Virus record (IMG/VR): IMGVR_UViG_3300045240_000006
Coordinates: 1-25,126 of that record
DNA from: a virus
Reading direction: 5' to 3' (one strand)
DNA: 25,126 nucleotides
Shown here: one piece after another, positions 1 through 6,367 of the stretch
How positions within the stretch are numbered: position 1 is the first letter of the stretch
Layout: every line of letters starts with the position of its first letter
Notes under the pieces: generated by a model
Seen by the model: only the letters and a program-made list of their open reading frames with translations
What the model was told of the DNA's origin: nothing
Databases searched by the model: none
Position numbers and translations under genes: made by a program

Positions 1-2
1 TG

Positions 3-335
3 CCGCCAGTTGGTACGGTGTGTGAGCACCACAAGCTTGGCGGCGTTGTTTCTGATGGAGCCTCATGGACTACCGTCAAAATAGTTGCACATATCATTGA
101 CGACAAACGAATCAGCCCGGTTGCCGTATACATGCCATGTGCGGGCAGCCCTCCCTATGTGGGTCAGGGAACGGCAGATGCATTCCGCCCCATCCGCACG
201 CCAGAGCAGATCGCGGCGGAAGAACGTGAAATTCGAATATCTGAAATCAGATCGGTGCTGAGCGTTGTTGATCCGTGTGGAGATCCTGCTATTGCTCTTG
301 AGGCGGCCGGTTACCGCAAGCAGGTGACAAAATGA
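3..335 (+). CDS. Hypothetical phage protein, 5' end outside window
   Basis: The reading frame is open from position 3 and ends in TGA at 333-335, so the gene is cut by the window edge. A GTG at position 18 could start it, but the frame is open upstream and the residues before it (PPVGTV) look like the start of the domain, so I treat the true start as lying outside. The centre (SWTTVKIVAHI) reads like a short beta-rich domain. The motif FRPIRTPEQIAAEERE near residue 60 and a helical tail recall small hypothetical proteins common in Pseudomonas phages and prophages, usually in replication or accessory regions. No catalytic motif is seen. Its stop overlaps the next start as ATGA, which suggests coupled translation. 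Confidence 0.75.
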   Translation, partial: PPVGTVCEHHKLGGVVSDGASWTTVKIVAHIIDDKRISPVAVYMPCAGSPPYVGQGTADAFRPIRTPEQIAAEEREIRISEIRSVLSVVDPCGDPAIALEAAGYRKQVTK

Positions 336-397
336 TCATCCCAATATTCGCGCTGCTGTTTATGGCTCAGCATATCTATCGGGGACCACGCCGATGA
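332..397 (+). CDS. 21-aa coupled micro-ORF, hydrophobic
   Basis: This tiny ORF starts at ATG 332, overlapping the previous stop as ATGA. It ends in TGA at 395-397, overlapping the next start (394) as ATGA. An AGGTG-like ribosome site lies about 7 nt before the start. The peptide begins MIIPIFALLFMAQ and ends in basic residues, so it could be a very short membrane peptide or simply a coupling leader that carries ribosomes between its neighbours. The two symmetrical overlaps are the main support; the function is unknown. Confidence 0.5.
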   Translation: MIIPIFALLFMAQHIYRGPRR

Positions 398-630
398 CAA
401 GACACAGCGGAGTAATTCACGGGAGCAACCTTGATCTGCTGTATCGATGCGACATATGCCATAAGGTTCGTAGTCGAGGCAACCACCATAAGTGCAGAAA
501 AATCAGGCAAGAGAAGCACGCACAAGCGATACTGAACGAAGAGTTCGACCGGCTGCTGATGTTCGACAAGAAGGAGAAACCTGATGATCCGCCAGTACTC
601 GTACCGCCAGCTTATGTTTATTCTCACTAG
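394..630 (+). CDS. Small protein with putative zinc-binding Cys/His cluster
   Basis: This 78-aa protein starts at an ATG that overlaps the upstream stop, with GGGGA about 8 nt before it. Residues 19-34 carry C-x2-C, then HH-x-C (C19, C22, H31/H32, C34), a spacing that could hold one zinc ion. A basic stretch (RKIRQEKH) and an acidic C-terminal half follow. Such small zinc-finger-like proteins are common in phage early or accessory operons, where some bind nucleic acid, but the role here is inferred only from the cluster. Its last 47 nt overlap a 36-aa ORF that has a strong ribosome site inside this gene. Confidence 0.65.
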   Translation: MTRHSGVIHGSNLDLLYRCDICHKVRSRGNHHKCRKIRQEKHAQAILNEEFDRLLMFDKKEKPDDPPVLVPPAYVYSH

Positions 631-694
631 CGAAAAGTGGTTCGTTATGAAAGGGCATGGAGAGCGGTATTTCTTCGCGCAGATAGTTAATTAA
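584..694 (+). CDS. 36-aa hypothetical phage protein with strong RBS
   Basis: ATG 584 is preceded by AAGGAG at 571-576 with a spacer of about 7 nt, the best ribosome site in the plus-strand cluster. The ORF runs to TAA at 692-694 and overlaps the end of the 78-aa gene in another frame. The product is basic and aromatic (MIRQYSYRQL, then EKWFVMKGHGERYFF). It is too short for a fold assignment by eye and I do not recognise it. The Shine-Dalgarno match and the position in a packed operon support real translation. Confidence 0.6.
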   Translation: MIRQYSYRQLMFILTSEKWFVMKGHGERYFFAQIVN

Positions 695-709
695 TAACTG
701 GAGACGACC

Positions 710-871
710 ATGAAAGATTTATTCGGAGGGATGCTAATTGCGCTACTGACGTGGCTGATTATCACGCTCTTGTGGTATCTGCAGCTCGCATTGGTGGTCA
801 GCGATTGCGACAAATACGGGATGATTATGACGCCCGGTAAAATCTACGAATGCAGGGCCATCGAAAAGTAA
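710..871 (+). CDS. 53-aa single-pass membrane protein
   Basis: ATG 710 has TGGAGA about 6 nt upstream, and the ORF ends in TAA at 869-871. Residues 8-31 form one strong transmembrane segment (MLIALLTWLIITLLWYLQLALVV). A short polar tail follows with two cysteines (SDCDKYG and YECRAI) that could form a disulfide if the tail is periplasmic. Small proteins of this shape are frequent at the ends of Pseudomonas phage operons. Function is unknown. It is the last gene before the terminator at 878-902, facing the lysis genes on the opposite strand. Confidence 0.65.
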   Translation: MKDLFGGMLIALLTWLIITLLWYLQLALVVSDCDKYGMIMTPGKIYECRAIEK

Positions 872-877
872 AGGAAC

Positions 878-902
878 AGGCCGGCGCAATGCCGGCCTTT
901 TC
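878..902 (+). terminator. Intrinsic terminator between convergent operons
   Basis: AGGCCGGC (878-885), a 5-nt loop and GCCGGCCT (891-898) form a perfect 8-bp GC-rich stem. It is followed on the plus strand by a TTTTCT tract that runs to the end of the minus-strand Rz1-like gene. Read from the minus strand the same hairpin has only a weaker T-rich tail (GTTCCTTT), so it acts mainly on plus-strand transcripts and perhaps less well on the lysis transcript. Confidence 0.85.
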
Positions 903-1102
903 TATTTCATGCATTGCTTCTTGTACAGCCGGTTGTGTGCCGCCAGCTGCTGGGCCAGCTCATCGGCCATCACCTCCCGGTCAGCCTTGTTCGTGTAGAT
1001 CGGCCTCACCCAACTGCATCCAACGTCAATCGGGACGGGAGAACTCCGACAACTCGCGATCAAGATCATCGCGGGGAGTAGCAGCAATTTTCGTTTCAAC
1101 AT
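902..1102 (-). CDS. Rz1: Rz1-like outer-membrane spanin lipoprotein
   Basis: The frame is open further upstream, but the start is set at ATG 1102 because GGAGAGG lies just before it and a lipoprotein signal follows. The 66-aa product opens with KRK, a hydrophobic stretch and the lipobox IASC (Cys18), so it should be lipidated and sorted to the outer membrane. The mature part carries the CSWVRPIY and AAHN motifs seen in many phage Rz1-like proteins. It starts inside the Rz-like gene in another frame (77-nt overlap), the classic embedded Rz/Rz1 layout. In that system the outer- and inner-membrane spanins bridge the periplasm and fuse the membranes in the last step of lysis. Confidence 0.85.
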   Translation of the reverse strand: MLKRKLLLLPAMILIASCRSSPVPIDVGCSWVRPIYTNKADREVMADELAQQLAAHNRLYKKQCMK

Positions 1103-1280
1103 CGTTCCTCTCCTGCACGGCATGCACCGTGGCTTTGGCTTGAATGATTTCCTGCTGCTGGATGGCCTCTGTGGCGCCCTCCTTGCGTCCTGATGACTTC
1201 CCAAGGCCGTGACCAGCCATACCGCCGAACAAGGCCGCCACGGCGCCGATGATTAGCATCAGGATTGCAGTTATCGACAT
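1026..1280 (-). CDS. Rz: Rz-like inner-membrane spanin
   Basis: This 84-aa protein has one N-terminal transmembrane anchor (about residues 3-25, Ala/Gly-rich) and a polar helical stretch (RKEGATEAIQQQEIIQAKA). It ends in ATPRDDLDRELSEFSRPD, a tail typical of phage Rz-like proteins. It is shorter than lambda Rz. The start follows the endolysin stop after 3 nt, with GAGG inside the endolysin end. The outer-membrane spanin partner is embedded in its 3' half. Position, topology and the embedded lipoprotein together make the assignment firm even though the sequence is short. Confidence 0.82.
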   Translation of the reverse strand: MSITAILMLIIGAVAALFGGMAGHGLGKSSGRKEGATEAIQQQEIIQAKATVHAVQERNDVETKIAATPRDDLDRELSEFSRPD

Positions 1281-1283
1281 GGC

Positions 1284-1763
1284 TCAATCCTCGATCAGGT
1301 TGGTGGCAATGCGGGACGCCCAGCCGCGGGCAAAGGTTGGCCAGACTTTCAGCTCAGCCATGAAGCGCAACCGGTAGCCGCTCACGCGCTTATCCAACAG
1401 CTGCGGATCCATGGCCTTTACCGCACGGATCGTCAACGGACCAAGGCGCCCATCCTCCGCTACGCCGGTAGCCCGTTGCAGAAAGCGAATGGCTTGCCCA
1501 GGCCCAGAGTTAACCGAGGCATCGAACACGTCGAAACGGATGGCATCGGGCAATTCATCGGAGCGCACCGTATCCCAATAGGCCTGCTTGTAGATCTGCT
1601 TGGCGGTAGCCAGTGGCAACTCACGCATGGAGCCGGCATAGCCATTGGCGAGCGCCACGGCTTTGGTTATACCAAACATCGTCTCGCCACCCGTATCGGC
1701 CGGATTATTCGAATAGCCTCCCTCATGACCAATGAGCTTGTCGAATGCCGCATCGAAGTTCAT
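1284..1763 (-). CDS. Endolysin, GH108-type muramidase
   Basis: This 159-aa protein shows the glycosyl hydrolase 108 signature near its N-terminus (GHEGGYSNNPADTGGETMFG). Glu14 in HEGGY is the expected catalytic acid. The C-terminal half (VNSGPGQAIRFLQRATG, then DGRLGPLT) is the peptidoglycan-binding type 3 domain usually paired with it. It should cleave the glycan strand of peptidoglycan. No signal peptide or SAR anchor is present, so release depends on the holin. The start overlaps the holin stop as ATGA, and the spanin genes follow directly, completing a holin-endolysin-Rz/Rz1 cassette. Confidence 0.93.
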   Translation of the reverse strand: MNFDAAFDKLIGHEGGYSNNPADTGGETMFGITKAVALANGYAGSMRELPLATAKQIYKQAYWDTVRSDELPDAIRFDVFDASVNSGPGQAIRFLQRATGVAEDGRLGPLTIRAVKAMDPQLLDKRVSGYRLRFMAELKVWPTFARGWASRIATNLIED

Positions 1764-1981
1764 GGCTTACCCCCGGCCAGCGACTTCTGCGGGATGTGCA
1801 GCGCGACGAAGGTCAGCAGCGACAACCCCAGCATGATCGCCTTATAGCGGTCCTCAGGGATGTACTGCTGAATCGACGGCATAAAACCGGTCAGATCGTT
1901 CAGGCTTAGCCCGGCGATCAGAGATAGAAGCCACGTACTCCAGCGCTTCCACCATAGTTTCCATTGCGGTATCAATTTCAT
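1760..1981 (-). CDS. Putative holin, two membrane segments
   Basis: I chose ATG 1981 because GGAGGA lies immediately upstream; the longer frame would use a TTG made of those same bases. The 73-aa product has a basic, Trp-rich N-terminus (PQWKLWWKRW), a first hydrophobic segment (about 18-33) and a second (about 50-66), and a short basic end. This matches small two-segment holin-like proteins common in Pseudomonas phages. A holin forms inner-membrane holes that let the cytoplasmic endolysin out. Assignment rests on topology and on the ATGA overlap with the endolysin gene. An antiholin role is less likely because no other holin is visible. Confidence 0.78.
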   Translation of the reverse strand: MKLIPQWKLWWKRWSTWLLSLIAGLSLNDLTGFMPSIQQYIPEDRYKAIMLGLSLLTFVALHIPQKSLAGGKP

Positions 1982-1993
1982 AAGTCCTCCCAA

Positions 1994-3739
1994 TTATTGC
2001 CAGCCAGTACTTTCACTAATCATCAGCCAACCGCCTACAGAGGTTCGGTAGATGAAACGAAGAGTTTTGTTTTTGTTACGAATTGCAATGCCGCCAGTAA
2101 CATCAACAGAATAACCGAGAACCATAATGGCGCCAGTCGTATATGACGAATTGGGGCGCAATGAAACCATGGCCTCGCGACCATCAACAGGAGAAGTTGC
2201 AGTAATAACCACTCCGCCGTCCGGAACTGTCTTCTGATAAGTTGAGATTGGCGAGTTCATATCCAAAACCAGACCACTAAGTGATCGGAAGTTTGAAATA
2301 TTTTGAACATAGTTCAACCCGCTTAGATCGCCAGGCGTTGAAAGCATAGTCGAGTTCAAGGTCGGCGAATCAAGGCGAATATCAATATCAAGACTTACAA
2401 GAAAGTTACTTGTATCGACTTGAAAGAAGCCAGATTGTCTAACTCCGGCAGTGATAGGCTTGTAGATAGTTACACCCAGAGTATTTCTGAGCTTTATCCC
2501 AACAGATGTAAGACCTACGTTATTTCCGCGCATCTCAGGCGCAAAGATCATCAGGTTTTTATCGCCATCAGAATCTATATCGAACGTGTTGTTTTCGAAG
2601 TGGACAGAGTCGATAACTACAGCGTCTGTATTTCTCAGTTTTATACCTACATCGTTACTCTGGCAAACCCCTCCGCGAATAGAGATCCGGTTTAAGATAT
2701 CTGCATCGCCACCAACGAATGCTGCGTCGAATCCAACACCGCAATCAAGTGCAACGCATTGCAGAAGATCCATGACAGCAGCTGCGTTTCTGAACCGAAA
2801 GCCGGTCAGGCAGCTTTCTACTTGGACGCCAAGAGTGCGTGTCATCCAGTTGAGTTTTGGCCAGGAAACCCCAACCCAGTTATTAGCGCGCCCACCTCCA
2901 TTGATGTAGCAATCATTAATTAGAACGTCACGCCTAGCTTGTGGGAAATTGAACACAGTTACATCTGTTTTTAATTCAGTATTGCGAACGATCAAGCCAG
3001 AGATAGAGAATTCTCGAGCGGTTACGACGTCATCATCGCAATAAAACATGGTAATGCCAGATGATACCGGCAAGAATGTTGCTGATCTATCAGAGATAAT
3101 CTGCCGACCTGCATACATTCGAATATTTTGGACGTGGTAGGTAGTTGGGCCTGGGCAATATACTGATCCATTACTAGCAAGCGCCCCATTTAACGCCGGG
3201 GAAAAATCCCATGTCGTTGGATCCGTTGGATTTGGCTTGTTAGTAATTAAATCTACAAATTCCCAGATATTAACCATCGATCCATCAAGAGCTTTATGGA
3301 CTGTCGTAATATCAGACTTGATTGGTGCTCTCGTCCATCCAACTAAGTCGGAACCTTTTGCTGGATCCGTGAAGTTTTTCAGATCGGCTATTGGAACTGC
3401 ATAACTTTGTAAGTAGCTTAGCGAGACAGCAGAATCGTTACCGATCATCAGGAAATCGGGAACGTAATAAATCTGCCGATGGTTTTTATCTTCTACCCGA
3501 ATGCTGTAGTTGCCGTCGATGTACAGAAATGTCGGCGTGCCGTTACGAACGATATAGCCATTCGAAGTGCGCAGAGGCATAGCGGCCGGAATTGTCAGGG
3601 CTGCATCATAAAATGCCGTTATCGGATATTGGCGAGGATCAAGATTAGGCTGTCCAATCCAGATATAGCCAGCATCAAGCGCATCGCCGGCCGTATCGGT
3701 GAAGAAGTCAAATGGGTTGATCTGCATGACTATGGACAT
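1994..3739 (-). CDS. Tailspike with P22-type head-binding domain
   Basis: Residues 1 to about 105 match the P22 tailspike head-binding domain in pattern: NPFDFFTDTAGDALDAGYIW, a strand-rich middle, then YSIRVED and QIYYVPDF. After a linker (DPTTWDFSPALNGALASNG), roughly residues 180-440 look like a right-handed parallel beta-helix of the pectate-lyase type, with repeated short strands and stacked Asn/Asp turns (LINDCYINGGG, VVIDSVHFENN). The C-terminal part is beta-rich. Such proteins sit on the tail as trimers, bind surface polysaccharide and often cleave it; no catalytic residues can be assigned by eye. At 581 aa it is somewhat shorter than P22 gp9. Its base composition is visibly more AT-rich than the genes around it. 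The start overlaps the previous stop (TAATG). Confidence 0.9.
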   Translation of the reverse strand: MSIVMQINPFDFFTDTAGDALDAGYIWIGQPNLDPRQYPITAFYDAALTIPAAMPLRTSNGYIVRNGTPTFLYIDGNYSIRVEDKNHRQIYYVPDFLMIGNDSAVSLSYLQSYAVPIADLKNFTDPAKGSDLVGWTRAPIKSDITTVHKALDGSMVNIWEFVDLITNKPNPTDPTTWDFSPALNGALASNGSVYCPGPTTYHVQNIRMYAGRQIISDRSATFLPVSSGITMFYCDDDVVTAREFSISGLIVRNTELKTDVTVFNFPQARRDVLINDCYINGGGRANNWVGVSWPKLNWMTRTLGVQVESCLTGFRFRNAAAVMDLLQCVALDCGVGFDAAFVGGDADILNRISIRGGVCQSNDVGIKLRNTDAVVIDSVHFENNTFDIDSDGDKNLMIFAPEMRGNNVGLTSVGIKLRNTLGVTIYKPITAGVRQSGFFQVDTSNFLVSLDIDIRLDSPTLNSTMLSTPGDLSGLNYVQNISNFRSLSGLVLDMNSPISTYQKTVPDGGVVITATSPVDGREAMVSLRPNSSYTTGAIMVLGYSVDVTGGIAIRNKNKTLRFIYRTSVGGWLMISESTGWQ

Positions 3740-3858
3740 TATTCGGATTCCTTGCTGATGACGCTGATAGCCTTTTTAGCTACAGCAATGATTGACGAAG
3801 AAATTACATGGCCGCCAAGAATAGCGACGACAATCCAGAAGCCATCAATGAATGACAT
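3739..3858 (-). CDS. 39-aa membrane ORF between gp16-like and tailspike
   Basis: The frame extends to 3927, but ATG 3858 is preferred: AAGGGGG lies about 5 nt before it and the extension would lie wholly inside the gp16-like gene. The peptide (MSFIDGFWIVVAILGG...) has one membrane segment at about residues 6-29 and a short Lys/Glu tail. It starts 14 nt inside the upstream gene and ends in TAA fused to the tailspike ATG, so it is tightly coupled to both. In P22 the interval between gene 16 and gene 9 holds immunity and superinfection-exclusion genes; a link to that role is speculation. It could also serve only as a coupling ORF. Confidence 0.55.
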   Translation of the reverse strand: MSFIDGFWIVVAILGGHVISSSIIAVAKKAISVISKESE

Positions 3859-6118
3859 AGCCGCCCCCTTGATTACCCTGCTGGCTTTCCGAAAGAAATA
3901 ACCCAGCCAGCCAATGCTCCACATCATTCAGTTCTGGCGGATTATTTAAAGCTTTTTTGAACGAGATCATTGCCTTTGATTTTGCCAATGTTTTAACAGC
4001 CGCTGGCTTCAATGGCTCTCCTTTCGCGGACGCTTTGGCCATTGCAATAAATGTAGGATCAGAGATCAGCCGATCAGCCGCTTTCATTACTTCAGGCTTG
4101 CCTTTCATCAGCGCCGAGGTGATGCCCGAGGCCAGGCCTACGCCAGGGGCCCCTACGCTGCTTGTGGCTGCCTCTGCCGCCATAATCCCGGCCGACTTCT
4201 TGGCTACATCATAGATACGCTGTATTGCAGTATCAGATCCTTCTAGCTCCTTGGTAATGGCATTCAGGCGGCCCGTAACGATGCGTTCTTTGCTGGATGC
4301 GGCAATCCCTTTGGAGACTCGATATAGATCAGCAAGATTCTGCCTTGCCTCCTTCGGCAGGTTGGCCATCAGTGCGGCTTTAGCCTGTTTGTTTTTCTCA
4401 AGGCCTTCATACCATCGGGCGAAGGTGTTGAAGTTCAGCGAACCATTTTGCGTGGCCTTTCCAAACGCATAATTCAAGGCCGATGCAGCCACATCCTGGC
4501 GCATGTTCTGCGGAACAGCAGTGATTAGCTTGACGAACTTACTGGTGTCGCCTTTGCCCAGCGCAGCAGTACCGCCCGCCAGATTCCCAACGATCGAATT
4601 GCCCAGATTCTTTCCGAATAACGACACGGTGTCGTCTTCCAGTCCTTTGCGAGTCCTGACTGCAGCCTTAGCCGCATCAATGATCTCAGTCATGCCCAGC
4701 GGCTTTACCGCGGCTTCCTGATCGGAGGTGATCAGCTCATAGAGTTTCTTCGCTAGGCCAGTATCGGCATCTTTGAAAGGTCCGCCCATGCGCGCCGCCT
4801 GTCCCACGGTCTTACGCACATCGTCAATCAGGCCATACAGCGGCTGAACTTCCGATTGCGTCTTAACGATCGATGGCGATGTGATTCCGACTTGCCCAGG
4901 ATTTTTCTCAGTAGTAGTGACCTGTTTTGGGCTCAGCTTTTTGACGATGGATTTTTCCAGGGGGCTGAGATTTTCTCGGCCACCAAGAGTTTGAATGCGC
5001 TCATCGATGAATTTCAAAGTGTCGGGGGCTGCTGCGCGAGTTCCTGCCGGAATGTTCTGGCGGATCTGCGCGTACAGGTCGTCGGCCTTCTTTTCCAGTT
5101 CATCGCCGGTCTTCAGCATTTGCCCTTTGATGTTGTCGGACAGGGTACTGAGATCCTTGGTTCCGCCCAATTCGGTCATCAGATCATCGGCGCGTCGGCC
5201 AACTGCTTGCAGGCCTTCCATCTCCTGCGAGCGAGCCGCACTGCCCGGCATCGATTTAACCGCCTGGGACAGCTCCCTGAACGATTGATTGGTACTGACG
5301 TGATCGGCCTGAAGATTGTCATCGATGCCCAGACGTTTAGCGGCGGCGATGGTTTCGGCATCAGGCGCGGCTTGACCGGCCAGAATCTGCTGAGCCTTAG
5401 TCTGCGAACGGCCAGTGCCCGTGGCCGCCTCTTTGGTGGCTGCAGACAGTTCGGGGGACGTCAACGGAGCAACTGCGGACTTAGTAGCTGCTTGTGCCGG
5501 CGGAGCGATTGGTTCTCCTGCAACTGGCGGAACTTCAGCAGCGCCTGGCTTGAGCGTCTGGGCTACCTTCTGGATTGCTCCGCTGACCGCCGGGGCTGCG
5601 CGCTCAGCCGTGGCTAAGACGGCCGGCGCCGCGGTCCTGGCGCCTTGAGCGATAGCACCTAGCTCGCCAGTCATCGGCGCAATGGCCGCCAAGGGCGCCA
5701 AGGCTTCGCCTACGGCTTGAGTCTGCTCTTGGCCTGCCTGTGTGCGCGGCGCATAGGTCAGCGCTTGCTGGCCTTGGGTGGCGGCCTGCTCGACAGCATC
5801 AGCTGCTTGTTGCGTGCCGAACTGACCAGATAGCAACTGCGCAGCCAACCCTTTCAGCGTGCCGCCGATCATCCCGATGGTGCCGCCTGTAGCGCCCGTA
5901 CCGAGAGCCAGCGCGGTTTCGCCGGTGCCGATAGCCTGCTGGCCTAATGTCAGCTCAGGAGGCTGCTGAACAGTCTCTGGCACTTGAGTGTCTGGCACTT
6001 GATTCATCTGGTCTTGGCGTGCGCGCCCAAGTACTGCGGCGATCTGTCGCGCGGCATCCTGGTCGCCGGCCGCATCGGCATTCACCAAGGCCGTTTCAAG
6101 CTGCTGGAGAGTTGCCAT
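3845..6118 (-). CDS. DNA ejection protein, P22 gp16-like position
   Basis: This 757-aa protein is rich in Ala, Gln, Gly and Lys. It opens with a helical segment (LQQLETALVNADAAGDQDAA), then a Gly-rich hydrophobic zone (about 60-115), an Ala-rich zone to about residue 200, and a long helical region with charged stretches. Position and composition match the largest ejection protein of P22-like phages (P22 gp16, 609 aa). These proteins are packed in the capsid and enter the host envelope to form a DNA channel. Sequence similarity to gp16 is not obvious by eye, so the call rests on order (gp7-gp20-gp16) and composition. GAGG lies 8 nt before the ATG. Confidence 0.75.
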   Translation of the reverse strand: MATLQQLETALVNADAAGDQDAARQIAAVLGRARQDQMNQVPDTQVPETVQQPPELTLGQQAIGTGETALALGTGATGGTIGMIGGTLKGLAAQLLSGQFGTQQAADAVEQAATQGQQALTYAPRTQAGQEQTQAVGEALAPLAAIAPMTGELGAIAQGARTAAPAVLATAERAAPAVSGAIQKVAQTLKPGAAEVPPVAGEPIAPPAQAATKSAVAPLTSPELSAATKEAATGTGRSQTKAQQILAGQAAPDAETIAAAKRLGIDDNLQADHVSTNQSFRELSQAVKSMPGSAARSQEMEGLQAVGRRADDLMTELGGTKDLSTLSDNIKGQMLKTGDELEKKADDLYAQIRQNIPAGTRAAAPDTLKFIDERIQTLGGRENLSPLEKSIVKKLSPKQVTTTEKNPGQVGITSPSIVKTQSEVQPLYGLIDDVRKTVGQAARMGGPFKDADTGLAKKLYELITSDQEAAVKPLGMTEIIDAAKAAVRTRKGLEDDTVSLFGKNLGNSIVGNLAGGTAALGKGDTSKFVKLITAVPQNMRQDVAASALNYAFGKATQNGSLNFNTFARWYEGLEKNKQAKAALMANLPKEARQNLADLYRVSKGIAASSKERIVTGRLNAITKELEGSDTAIQRIYDVAKKSAGIMAAEAATSSVGAPGVGLASGITSALMKGKPEVMKAADRLISDPTFIAMAKASAKGEPLKPAAVKTLAKSKAMISFKKALNNPPELNDVEHWLAGLFLSESQQGNQGGGYVIH

Positions 6119-6367
6119 TTAGGAAACCTCGATTTTGTAAGTGCGCCGACGTTTGCGCGTAGGCAGGGGGAATGAAAAAGTGAAGTTCTTGAGCAGGAGT
6201 GCGCCGCCACTAATTCCGCGCCGGAAATGGAAACTCCAAATGCGCAATCGCCCAGGCAGAAATGAATACCTGAAGAAAGGCATGAATACACGAGCACAGA
6301 AATCGCTATTCATCGGGAGGTTTGCATATTTATTTGAACCGAAGTCCAAATGGAATTTGTGAGCCAT
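6119..6367 (-). CDS. 82-aa cationic aromatic orphan among ejection genes
   Basis: The start ATG overlaps the gp20-like stop as TAATG, and the stop TAA abuts the gp16-like ATG, so the ORF exactly fills the interval. The protein is strongly basic and aromatic (FRYSFLPGRLRIWSFHFRRG, then PLPTRKRRRTYKIEV) with few acidic residues, unlike the Ala/Gln-rich ejection proteins on either side. I recognise no family. The exact fit makes real translation likely. It might bind DNA or membranes, or assist packaging of the ejection proteins, but none of this is shown. P22 has no counterpart at this site. Confidence 0.65.
   Translation of the reverse strand: MAHKFHLDFGSNKYANLPMNSDFCARVFMPFFRYSFLPGRLRIWSFHFRRGISGGALLLKNFTFSFPLPTRKRRRTYKIEVS

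Noticed and set aside
4856-5617. 253-aa plus-strand ORF opposite the gp16-like gene
   Set aside because: It is antisense to a well-supported gene, is rich in Ser/Arg/Cys/Phe as expected of a shadow frame, and has no ribosome site or domain.
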